Assembly: GCA_949358305.1 (NCBI GenBank)
Contig: OX442321.1
Coordinates: 6,411,605 to 6,475,604, forward strand
Direction: 5' to 3'
DNA from: Strigamia acuminata
Taxonomy: Eukaryota; Arthropoda; Chilopoda; Geophilomorpha; Linotaeniidae
DNA: 64,000 bases
Position 1 is the first letter of the stretch. The number at the start of each line of letters is the position of its first letter. This document shows positions 1 to 9,676 of the stretch, in pieces. Below the pieces are notes generated by a model. That model searched no databases and was not told the DNA's origin. It worked only from the letters and a program-made list of their open reading frames with translations. Made by a program: the position numbers and the translations under genes.

Positions 1-3000
1 CAGAAACGTGAAATTTTAAAGCAAATGTGCACAGATTTGAAAGAAAAAGGCTATGTGTCAGATGCAATTGGCGATTACGCAACAAGGATAGTCCTTGTGA
101 TGAGGCAAGGATCGGACCCTCGTCTCTGTATTGATTATCGTCCGATAAATGAACACACCAAATATGATCCACCGCAAATGCCGACAATAGACGAAATTTT
201 GCGTGAATTAGGCGAGTTCAATTGGGTCTCGACAATAGACTTAACAAAAGGATACTGGCAGATCGAATTAAGGCCAGAGGACCGCCCTAAAACAGCCTTT
301 TGGAGTCCGATCGGACGTCTCATGTTTAACGTGATGCCGTTCGGTCTGGTCAATGCGCCCACGACATTCCAAAGAATGATCGAAAAAGTTTTAGGAGACG
401 CATATAGAATGTATGCGTGGGCATATTTGGATGACATTGTCATTGTTTCAAAAACATTCAAGGAACACATACAACATGTTGACAATGTTTTGACCAAATT
501 GAAAAATGCTGGATTACATGTAAATCCAGAAAAATCGAAGTTTTTCAGAAAAGAACTTTCCTTTTTGGGCTACAAGCTTGGAGTTAATGGGCTCAGTGTG
601 GACCCAAAGAAAGTCTCAGCAATCAAAGACTTTCCAGCACCAACGGATCTCAAAAGTTTACAAAGATTCCTTGGAATGGTGAATTTCTTTCACCGACTGC
701 TGAAGAATTTGGCAACCACAGCAGAGCCATTACGCCCACTGCTAAAAAAGGAAACAGAATTTGTGTGGACTGAAGTTCATCAAAAAGCATTTGACGAAAT
801 TAAAGCAGCACTAACCGACTCAGATACGCTAAAGCTGCCAAACCTATACAAGCCATTTATTGTGCATACGGATGCCAGTCAAAAGGGACTTGGAGCGGCA
901 CTTATGCAGGAGCAGCTAGTCGATGGTCAAATGATAGAAGTTCCGTGTGTCTACGCGAGCAGAAGCCTTCAGCAAGCTGAGAAAAATTACAGCGCTACGG
1001 ACTTAGAATGTCTCGGCGTAATCTGGGCATTACGGAAATTCCGTCCATATTTAGAGTTTACGCACTTCACAGTGCAGACGGACCACCAAGCACTCAAGTG
1101 GTTAATGATGTTAGAAGAACCAGCCGGACGTTTGGCAAGATGGCAGATGGAACTTATGAGTTTCAACTTCAAAATAAATTACATCAAAGGGCCATCAAAC
1201 GTCGTAGCTGACGCATTATCACGAGCACCAGTAGATAATTTGGATGAACCCGAAATCTACGATGAAATTACGTCATATTGCCCAACAGCAAATGGACAAT
1301 GGTCATTCACAAATTGGAACCAACTTCCACGTCAAGATCGCGAGCCAACTCCTGAAGAAAAAGAAGAAAAGTTCATCACATATTGGTGCCAATCACTCAA
1401 CACCAAAGATGAGGAGTTTGAGCAGGATCAAGAGGAAGAAGATTGGAAATATATGCCCAATACAGAAAATAAGATGATGAAAGCATTTGTCGCCAGAGTA
1501 ACGGAACAATTAGATTGTGCTCCGCCTTCGCGACAAGATTTTATTGATCATCAAATTCAAGACAGACAATGTCAGCAAATGCGACATTTTCTAGAAACAC
1601 AAGAACTTCCACCACAAGTTAGAACGCCAATAGAAAAACAGATTTTCCGAAAAATGGCAAATCAACACATTGTGGAAGATGGATTACTACTTCGATTCCA
1701 ACCCACTCTTTCCGACGAATTAGGTGATGATGGAAGAGCGATGAAAGTAGTAGTACCAAAGACTTTACGTCACAGAGTCTTATGGTTAATGCACGGCCAT
1801 CCGCTGGCAAGCCATTGTGGAATTTCTCGCACATTATACCGAATGCGACGAATTTATACATGGTCAGGAATGAAAAGAGACGTGGCACGCTTTATTAAAC
1901 ACTGCCCACGTTGCCAGGCATGTAAGCCACGCATTAAGCCAAAAATTGAATCCGCAGAAATTGGGCCTTACGCACCATTTGAGTGTCTCAGTATCGACCT
2001 CACAGGCCCAAAACCAAGAACAGATCGCGGAAATACATACATCTTGGTAATTGTAGATGTCGCAACAAGATGGCCAATTTTTTATCCAATGTCAAATCCA
2101 ACAGCGGTAAAAATTGCTAATTGCATCTACGATGTATCAATGAGATGGGGATTTCCCCGCAAATTATTGTCAGACAATGGCCCACAATTTAAAGCCAAAG
2201 TCTACAAGGAATTTTGCCGAAAATTTAAAATTGTGCCGAAATTCACGTCCCCTTATCATCCACAAGCCAACCCAGTCGAAAGGGTTAACAGGGACATAAA
2301 ATATATTATTTCAATTTATTCTGACCTTCACAATAAATGGGATGAATATTTACGCGAAATAGCATTCAGTATAAGAACCACTGACACCCGTGGTAGAGGC
2401 TATTCGCCAGCATATTTAAATTGCGGGCGCGAATTTCGAGTGCCATGGGACCCAAGAATATTGGATGATATGTTGCAAATCGACCCGCAAAATCCTCACA
2501 TTTACGTGCAAAAATTAGAGCGCATCATTGGTGACACATATCAACACATGATGGCGCACATCGTCGATTTGCGAGAAAGAGTAAAAAACAAGAAATTGAA
2601 CGGGAAATTTCAAGATTTCCGAGTCAATGATCTTGTGTGGCGAGAAAGTCACATATTATCAAGTGCACAACATGGAATTTCGGCAGGATTAGCCGATAAA
2701 CGCACAGGGCCGTACGTCATTATGCAAATTCACCAAGGAGGCGCGGCAAAATTGAAAAGGTTAAGAGACAACAAAATTTTTGGATCAATTCATTTGACAG
2801 AATTGACTCCATATTTCCCTGAATTTAACCAGGAAATATGGAAAGAAAATCAATCTGCAAGCGACATAAATGCAGAAGTTGTCAACACACTTTATGACGA
2901 AGTCGCGACCCCTCCAAATGATGAGACAGCGCCTGCAGAAAACAATGGAGCGCATTCCACACCAGAGTGTGAAGTCCAAGCCACTCCATTCCCACCTGTC

Positions 3001-3189
3001 AATAATGTAGAAATCCGTCAACAAGTGGACGAATTTTTAAAAAGGAGGGAGGAAGGGGTGAGAAGGAAAATTAGAAATAAATTGCGCAAAAAAGATAAAG
3101 TGGAAAATCCACACGAAACCAGTGAAAAACTGACTCTTAAATACAATTTAAGAGATCGAGCAAAAATCCGAAGTCCCCAGTATCTATAA
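1..3189 (+). CDS. pol: Ty3/gypsy element A Pol (reverse transcriptase, RNase H, integrase), 5' part outside window
   Basis: The frame is open from the first base, so the protease and the start of the reverse transcriptase lie upstream of the window. Numbering from the ATG at 25, the RT active site YLDD is at about residues 134-137. RNase H follows, with HTDAS near 281 and QTDHQALKWL downstream. The integrase has an HH-CC zinc finger (LMHGHPLASH near 590, HCPRCQAC near 627). Its catalytic triad is D (LSIDLTGP, about 658), D (LSDNGPQF, about 716) and E (NPVERV, about 752), and it ends in a GPY/F module (DKRTGPYVI). By family this polyprotein makes cDNA in the particle and integrates it. The frame has no stop or shift over 1063 codons, so the copy may be recent. 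It is clearly homologous to Pol of element B. The ORF ends 276 bp before the first exon of the downstream ORF3. Confidence 0.95.
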   Translation, partial: QKREILKQMCTDLKEKGYVSDAIGDYATRIVLVMRQGSDPRLCIDYRPINEHTKYDPPQMPTIDEILRELGEFNWVSTIDLTKGYWQIELRPEDRPKTAFWSPIGRLMFNVMPFGLVNAPTTFQRMIEKVLGDAYRMYAWAYLDDIVIVSKTFKEHIQHVDNVLTKLKNAGLHVNPEKSKFFRKELSFLGYKLGVNGLSVDPKKVSAIKDFPAPTDLKSLQRFLGMVNFFHRLLKNLATTAEPLRPLLKKETEFVWTEVHQKAFDEIKAALTDSDTLKLPNLYKPFIVHTDASQKGLGAALMQEQLVDGQMIEVPCVYASRSLQQAEKNYSATDLECLGVIWALRKFRPYLEFTHFTVQTDHQALKWLMMLEEPAGRLARWQMELMSFNFKINYIKGPSNVVADALSRAPVDNLDEPEIYDEITSYCPTANGQWSFTNWNQLPRQDREPTPEEKEEKFITYWCQSLNTKDEEFEQDQEEEDWKYMPNTENKMMKAFVARVTEQLDCAPPSRQDFIDHQIQDRQCQQMRHFLETQELPPQVRTPIEKQIFRKMANQHIVEDGLLLRFQPTLSDELGDDGRAMKVVVPKTLRHRVLWLMHGHPLASHCGISRTLYRMRRIYTWSGMKRDVARFIKHCPRCQACKPRIKPKIESAEIGPYAPFECLSIDLTGPKPRTDRGNTYILVIVDVATRWPIFYPMSNPTAVKIANCIYDVSMRWGFPRKLLSDNGPQFKAKVYKEFCRKFKIVPKFTSPYHPQANPVERVNRDIKYIISIYSDLHNKWDEYLREIAFSIRTTDTRGRGYSPAYLNCGREFRVPWDPRILDDMLQIDPQNPHIYVQKLERIIGDTYQHMMAHIVDLRERVKNKKLNGKFQDFRVNDLVWRESHILSSAQHGISAGLADKRTGPYVIMQIHQGGAAKLKRLRDNKIFGSIHLTELTPYFPEFNQEIWKENQSASDINAEVVNTLYDEVATPPNDETAPAENNGAHSTPECEVQATPFPPVNNVEIRQQVDEFLKRREEGVRRKIRNKLRKKDKVENPHETSEKLTLKYNLRDRAKIRSPQYL

Positions 3190-3465
3190 ATAGAAATGGC
3201 GTCACTCGGAATCCAGGATATGGATGACGTCATGGGATAGGGGCTGAACGGAAACAAAACGTCACTTTTCCGTTCATCGCCAAAGTGAAAACACACAAGT
3301 GTTCGTGTCAAACAAACAACTCGGATTTACCAACGAAAATAGGATTTATCACTGGATAGTAAGTTAAACTGAAGTGGATTGCCACAATAAATATATAATA
3401 ACAAACAAACTTCGTCGAAATTAGGAATTTATCGAAATTTCGGACGAAAGTAACGAGCGCCAATT

Positions 3466-6260
3466 TTGTCACGCAAACGCGCCTACATCCCCGACGAAGA
3501 TAGCGAGGATGAAGAAGAATTCGAGGAGACCATGAAGGTATTTATGATTAACAAAAAATAGTTAAAAAAGAAAAAATTGCAAAGTCAACAAAAAGCAATT
3601 TCGAAAAAATTGTTAATCGAAACCAACATGGCTGCCGTCGAATATGGGAGTTTCCCGTCTAATGGAATAATTAATTTATTCAGGTTCTCTCGTATATGGC
3701 CACGTGGGAGGACATTTACGACGCCGGGTTCTGCAACTGGGCAATACAACGAGGCAGAATTCCGGAGGCACTAAGAATCGCATTCGAGAAATATGGGCCA
3801 TGGAGAGTAAGAAAATGGTGGTCCAAAGCAATCGAAAGACGATGGGGAACCGACAAAAGACTGTGTGTTTGCATGCCAGTTAACAAACGCGAAGAAGCTC
3901 GTATCGCGTTATGGGGCGCCGATGTTCCCGCGCCATTATGGACGGAGTTATTAGCACGAGAGTACCCGATCACGAGTCAAGAAGACCGGGACAGGAGAAG
4001 GTTTTTTAAACGTGGATCGGATAAAAAAGCCATTTTGGAGGAAATTCGAGAAAGGCTGCGATCGACAATGCATGAAGTCGCTGCCAAGTATCTGAAGGCG
4101 AAAGCGGAGTATGAGAAAAAGCTGAAGCGGTTTCCACAGTCAGTTAGGCCTGGATCACGCCCTCCATATTTCGCAAAGACGCAAACAGAGATGCACCAAC
4201 TCCATATGGCAGGTGTATTTTCCAGCGCAGATCCCGTCATGTCCAAAGAAATTGGGAACAAGAAAAGAGCCGACGAAGAACGTCGTCGGACATACGAAGA
4301 CGAGCCAGAGAGGAAAATCCTCAACCAAGACTACAGTGATTTGCGAACACGACTAGATCTCCGAAGTCGACTCGCAAGATCAAAACATCAAAGTCGACGT
4401 GACCAGCATCAAAATCGATGGAACTCGCATCATCAGCGATCACCTCCACCAAGGCATCGAGAGACGTACGTCGGAACACAGAATCATCCAACGCCGCCTG
4501 AATCAAGTCGCCAACTGCCGCCGGAGGATTGGAAGATTTTATCCGAAGTCGTGACGAAGAAAAGCCACAGCTATCAGCAGCAGCGGCCGAATAGAACCAT
4601 TCACATCACGCCCACAACAGTTCAGGTGACCACTGAAGGACGACAAAGCGACGCAGAACTTCAGCAAAACAATCCTGAAGTAGCACAAAAAGGACCAAGA
4701 ACGCCACCAGGTTCTACGCGAAGTTCAAACCACAGTCGACATTCACCGATAATCTGGTCGAACGAAAATCGTCCAGAAAGAGAGAAGTCGCTACCGCCAC
4801 CTCCTCCACCACCATTGGAGAAAAAGAAGGAAGTTGTCAAGCCTCGAAAGATTCTGCGGCCTAGACACAGACAAGCGAGCATTCCGGAAAGTTTGAGGAA
4901 TTCATCCAAAACTACCAAGGACGCAAGGCAGGTGCAACAATACATCATGCCACACGAAAAGCTCGTGAGTTACCGACTTCCGAAAGAGGACTTATCAATT
5001 CCAGTCCCTGATGTACCGCAGGTTAATTTTTCGGGAAATATATCCATGCAGCCAGTTGATGGATTTAATCAAGATTACCGAAAATTATGCGAAAGATATT
5101 CAGTATACGCAAAAGAAGCGCAAGAACTGCTCAAACCGCATTTGGACGTCTTCCAAAACGACCAAATAAACGAGGGAATATTCGATTGGCAACGGAACGC
5201 AGAAGAATTCAGGAAAACCCCTCTAAACGAGCAAAACGAAAGATTCCTGAAGCGCTTCAAACGAAAAATGACTCGCGCACCACAAAGGATTCTGTATCCA
5301 GGAGTATTGGCAACAGACGAATACGCCTTTATGGCAATAACATTTCTATGGTCGTCGCCAATGGGAATTCCCAGGGAGATGATACAGAATTGGATGTCGA
5401 TATTACCTGACCCCGCCGAGCTGCGAGCGGACCTAGTCAAAAAAGCCCTCGCAAGCGGCGAGACAGCAAGTCAGGGAGCCATGCGCTTGCGTGGGGAATG
5501 GCAAGCCAAAAAATCCGAAGTTGAATTAGGATTGAAGCCATTTGTGCCACCAGCCACAAACCCATACATGCCAGTATTCGCAACCGGACGGACGCCTGGA
5601 CCACAGCCGCCTCCGTCCAGACCTGAAGCCACGTACACACCAATGGCTGCCGCCATTGCATCAGGTCACCAGAGGTCAACGAGTGCATCCAAATCTACGC
5701 CAGAAAAGGATCAACGAACTTCTGGTTACACATCAGGATGGCAATCAGATGCGTGTCCAACACCACGATTGGTGCAAGCCGACGCTAGGTTGCAGGAAGA
5801 ACGCGTTCGCCACCGATTAGAACTGCTGGAGATATCGAAAGCAATCGCCGAAAGCAAAACGCATCAAGCAAACGAGAAACCTAAAGGGCCAGTAATCGAT
5901 AATAACAACTACGGAAAAATTCGATATTATTACCCTTTGCTCAAATTCTCCGCAAGCACTCGCATTATATTGATGAATAATTCGGTGCTGTGCCAAGAAA
6001 CATTTGACTGGTTGGAGATCCATGCCAAATGTGGATCCGACCCACTTCTCCAAGCCAGACTGGTAAAAGCCCGAAGACACATCGACGACTGTCCAGAAAC
6101 ATACCAGATTCCAGTCAGACACGTCTACGACCGAATCCATGGCATTGAAGAAGTATGGCTCAAGATCAATCCAGGAATGGCGTCTGGACCAGACAGAGGA
6201 AACCCAAAGTTCACAATTTTGGAGAGCCCGGTCCCGACCTTGGATCTGAGCAACGCATAA
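3466..6260 (+). CDS. Element A ORF3, long conserved protein of unknown function, spliced downstream of pol
   Basis: I do not recognise this protein. Proposed structure: exon 1 at 3466-3537 (24 codons, acidic), a 146-bp intron with donor AAG/GTATTT and acceptor TTATTCAG, and exon 2 at 3684-6260 (858 codons), joined in phase 0. Without splicing, translation could start at the ATG at 3696. The model rests on element B, whose ORF3 has the same split. In A the position of B's start ATG is a TTG (3466-3468), so the start is uncertain. The protein is hydrophilic, with a tryptophan/arginine-rich N-terminus, a basic middle, a proline run near 4795-4815 and a C-terminal block starting YYPLLKFSASTR. It shares TEMHQLHMAGVF (about 4185-4220) with SEMWQLYHAGIL of element B. 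No signal peptide, membrane segment, zinc knuckle or catalytic motif is visible. Its place matches retroviral env, but it does not look like an envelope protein. Confidence 0.75.
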
Positions 6261-6292
6261 AGGAAAAGAAGAAGTGGTTCCGCTTCTCCCCT

Positions 6293-6306
6293 AAAAAGGA
6301 GGGAAG
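6293..6306 (+). other. Polypurine tract of element A
   Basis: A 14-base purine run (AAAAAGGAGGGAAG) directly abuts the TG that opens the 3' LTR. This is the expected primer site for plus-strand synthesis of an LTR retrotransposon and supports the LTR start at 6307. Confidence 0.75.
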
Positions 6307-7464
6307 TGTGGTAATCCCAAATTACGACTAATAAAGGAAATTCCTTAAATCTGATAATTTTATGTGAGTCTAATTTGAGTACCAAAAGGATTGCAAGAAT
6401 CATCCAGGCACACAGGATGTAGCCCCTATCTTGTGTGGGAAACAAGATAAGATCTAGGGACTACAGGATGTGCTACATCCTGTTAGCAGTGAGAGCAGCT
6501 GCTAAGAACTCAGTCTGAACCAAACCATGAACCTGAAAACATCTCACAAAAACACACAACTGAAAACTATTGAAAATCATTGTTTGTTTGAGATAATCAC
6601 TTCATTTGGACTCTGGGCTCACATCTTGAAATAACACAACGGTTATTTCAGGATATTATCGGTAATTCTCTTCCCGCCGAAGAGAGGGATTACACTCTTC
6701 TCCAAGTAAGAGTTGGCCAACACTCTTAGCCAAAAAGAGTCAAGAATCTTCAGTTCGCCACGGCTAGAACGCTCGTCCACCGCCGCAACAAACGCTGGAC
6801 CGAGGGAGGAAGATTCACCACGTTGCCGAACGTAAGCAGATCTAGTTTACGGGATTTCCCGACTAAGACAGCGGAATTCCGCTTGCGTTTGTATTCCGCT
6901 CGTATGAGTGAAAATATTCCGTTGGAACCAATTCCCGAGACGTACGAAGACGCCACGGACGAGATACAGCCAAGACCGGCATATCTCGAGATAATAGCGG
7001 TCCCAGACGAGCCACAGCCCGCCAGGACGCACACGAGGACCGAAGCGAGGTTGGACTTCAAGTTTGACGTCCAAGCGAATTCCGTCGCCCACGCCGAGCG
7101 ACTGGACGCAATAAGAAGATTCAGGACGGAATCCATAATATTCATTGCATCAGTATTTTTCCTAATTTCCTTATTCCTAATTATAAGTTATTTTGTCTTG
7201 CATGAATATATTAATTAATCTCTCTTATTTGCTATGTTCTCAAAGTCTGGAAAACCCAGCATTGTAAATTATCATTTATAAGATTTGTTATTGTAAGATA
7301 ATTCCGGGTCGGAATTATCCCTATTTTTCATATCAAAGTATTTTATTAAAGTCAGAGTTAAATTATAAAATTAGTAATTATTTATATTATGTGTAAGTCT
7401 TTTTAAAAGCAATCCTAACGTTCCCCGTGTTGTATTTTAAGTATAACATTTCGAGAACGTTACA
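6307..7464 (+). repeat. 3' LTR of gypsy element A
   Basis: The LTR begins TGTGGTAATCCC after the polypurine tract and ends GAACGTTACA. The downstream base is where ionotropic-receptor coding sequence resumes (GTATGAC..., aligned with 14804 in the intact paralogue), which fixes the 3' border. Length is 1158 bp. A strong 5' splice-site consensus (GAAC/GTAAGC) lies at 6832. Similar donors occur in the LTRs of elements B and C. The right target duplication would be GTAT, but the left partner lies outside the window. The LTR also contains a small membrane-protein ORF, listed separately. Confidence 0.8.
6904..7218 (+). CDS. Small ORF inside the LTR of element A encoding a possible single-pass membrane protein
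   Basis: From the ATG at 6904 the frame encodes 104 residues. The first 75 or so are acidic and hydrophilic (MSENIPLEPIPETYED...). The end is a strongly hydrophobic segment of about 24 residues (SIIFIASVFFLISLFLIISY) followed by a short tail, as in a tail-anchored or single-pass protein. The frame stays open upstream to at least 6823, across the splice donor at 6832, so it may be an exon of a longer product. Because it lies in an LTR it would be present twice in a full element. I know no family match. Chance is possible: LTRs evolve fast and this frame is short. Confidence 0.35.
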   Translation: MSENIPLEPIPETYEDATDEIQPRPAYLEIIAVPDEPQPARTHTRTEARLDFKFDVQANSVAHAERLDAIRRFRTESIIFIASVFFLISLFLIISYFVLHEYIN

Positions 7465-8445
7465 GTATGACTGTTATTCTAGTCAAAGTTTTAGCAGAAA
7501 TTCTTTCAACAAGAAAAAGTCTAATGAGTTGTTTCCCAAATTTCATCATCGAGTTGCAGCTTTGGTGGCCAATTGTGTTAGTCGGTATAAATAGTGCAAT
7601 TAACTTAGAATAATGTAAATACTAGTACATTGAAATGTTTCACTTTAATTTCATGTAGCCAATATAAATAGTTTCTTACTGAAGTCCATGAAACTTTTTC
7701 TTTTCGTCTACATCGTTTTTTCAATGTTGATATGGATTAGTTACACTTCTGAGTTAACTTCTTTCTTGGCAACAACAGACGAAAAAATTCCTTTTACTTC
7801 ACTTGAAGATATGCTTGACAACACGGATTATTTGCCTCTAATTTTGGAAGGTGACCATAACGAAGAAATTTTTAAGGTATAAATATTATTATGATAAGCC
7901 ATTCGTAGTTTTCAAAGTTTGTAGACCACTGTATTTTAATAGAAGCCACCCTACGATTATAAGAATGTAATAAGGGTTAAAACAATAACAGACGGGATTA
8001 AAGAAGTTTATAGTGGAAAGGTTTCAATGATAGCTTCACTCCTAACTCTTCAACATTATGTTGGTAGCAATTGCAGTTTTGCTATTGCACCGCGTTATAT
8101 CAGCAAAAGATCTGTATCATTAGTATATTCAAACCAGTTTGCTCATGTGAAATATTTCAATTCCAAGTAAATAATTTTTTGCATACAGACCTGAAACTAA
8201 GATTACAAGTAGAAAACAGTTATATCATGCTTTTCTTACGCAGAATTTTATTACTAAAGCAATCCGGAATTTTGGCAGTTGTGCATAAACGTTCCTTTCC
8301 TAAGACTGAAAGCTGTTCAGAAAATCCATTCAATCCTATTTTGTTTGGCCAAATAATTGGACCAGCTCTATTAATTCTGGCTGGGATTTTCATATCTTTA
8401 GTTTTGGGACTAATCGAACTACTTTATGACATTCAAAGATGGTAG
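7465..8445 (+). pseudogene. Ionotropic receptor copy 0, 3' half only, cut by element A
   Basis: The exons present match the intact paralogues: the end of the M1 exon (7465-7584), the M3 exon (7659-7876, 218 nt), the S2 exon (7943-8166, 224 nt) and the last exon with M4 (8244-8445, 202 nt). The reading frame is preserved across them. The M3 signature reads SYTSELTSFLATT where paralogues have SYNSVLTSFLATT. M4 is followed by a diverged C-terminus (LLYDIQRW). Gypsy element A sits inside the M1 exon, after the point equivalent to 14803 in copy 2, so the 5' half, if it exists, is upstream of the window. I infer it is non-functional unless the retrotransposon were spliced out. Confidence 0.85.
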
Positions 8446-8485
8446 CACTTCCTTTGAGTAGCATGTAACTTGTAACTACTATCCA

Positions 8486-8859
8486 TGGCCAAAAGTATTA
8501 GACCACACCAGCAAATAAACACAAAATTTTATTCTTCACCGTATAACTTTGGAATGGTAAAACATAGATACAAAAATCAAAATGTACTCGAAAGACCAGT
8601 TTTCCCTCGACAAAACCATCTAAAGAAACTTAGAGAAATAAGACTTTTAACCCCGATAAAGTGTTGTCCCGAAAAAATCTCACACTGGTTAAAATTATTA
8701 GACCACCTTATTCTCCAGACAAAAATATTAGACCAGATCACTTTTGTCACAGAATGAGACGTAATAATGCAAATTTTATGCAAATTTTATTGTTTATCTG
8801 AATGATGTCAACAATATTCATCACCTACCATCATTTGATAACTTCATTTCATTGCCATC
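8486..8859 (+). mobile_element. 5' end of a decayed Tc1/mariner-like transposon
   Basis: The repeat GGCCAAAAGTATTAGACC near 8487 and later variants AAAATTATTAGACCACC (8692) and AAAATATTAGACCAGATC (8722) have the look of Tc1-type terminal and subterminal direct repeats. They precede a transposase N-terminal fragment at 8860. No matching inverted terminus is visible downstream, so the right end is probably lost. Confidence 0.55.
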
Positions 8860-9171
8860 ATGGCCAAAACTAAAGAACTTTTAGACGACCTGAAAAACCG
8901 AATTATCTTGCTGCACAAGGACAAAATATCCCAGCAAACCATTTCAAAGCAACTTAGAATAAGTAAAACAGCCATTCAATACGTAATAAAGAAATTAGAA
9001 TGCACAGGAACAGTTAAAAATGTGAAACGGTCTGGTCGCCCAAAATCAAATACACAACTTGGAGATGGTTACCTTAAAAACATATGTAAAGGAATGAGAT
9101 TTGCCTCGTCAACTGAAATGGAAAGTGTGTTGCAGAAAGCTGGAATTAATATTGGTGCTCGTACTGTATAA
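8860..9171 (+). pseudogene. Truncated Tc1/mariner transposase, N-terminal DNA-binding part
   Basis: The 103-residue frame starts MAKTKELLDDLKNRIILL and contains a paired-type helix-turn-helix (residues about 10-50, ISQQTISKQLRISKTAIQYV) followed by GRPKS, the AT-hook-like linker typical of Tc1 transposases. Full transposases are about 340 residues. The DDE catalytic domain is absent and the frame stops at 9171, so this is a dead fragment. It lies between two ionotropic receptor copies and is not part of the array. Confidence 0.75.
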
Positions 9172-9676
9172 CGGTTGCTTACTCCGACTTCCCGTTTAAA
9201 TAAAAAAAAGGAATTTTTCGTATTTCTCTGACTTCCGGTTTAAATAAATACTGGTTTTACAAACTAGTACCGGAAATAACGTGTAGAAAAGATTTAGAAG
9301 TCTAAGATGTAATGCTTCTATGCATTACAGATTTTCTTGTTTGTTTTAAAATTCAAGTAAAAAACAAAATATTTTAATTTTTGAATGAAGCAAGTGTCTT
9401 GTTATTTTGAAACCTTCCTTGTTTCTGAGTCAAATACTAAATGTTTTAATGTTCTCATAATGCTTTGTAAGAACAAGTCAAACTTTTTTGATCAATTTAT
9501 GTGGGTGTGCAACAATATTGTCGTAAAACTTTTATTTCTCTCAGAAGATTGATTTCTGGTGTGAACCAGCAAGCAGGAAATTACATTTCCATCAACGCTC
9601 CTGCTGCATTCACTTGCACATCTGATACAAATTATTCTCTTGAAATTCATAGCTAATTTCAGTGAACTGAGCGATA
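9172..9676. other. Intergenic region upstream of IR1
   Basis: AT-rich sequence with no ORF I can support. A short direct repeat (ACTTCC[C/G]GTTTAAATAAA) occurs at about 9187 and 9230. The last 150 bp presumably hold the IR1 promoter and 5' UTR. No TATA box stands out. Confidence 0.5.

Noticed and set aside
3466-6260. Envelope glycoprotein in element A (and likewise in B and C)
   Set aside because: Position fits, but no signal peptide, transmembrane anchor, cleavage site or fusion peptide is visible in any of the three ORF3 proteins.
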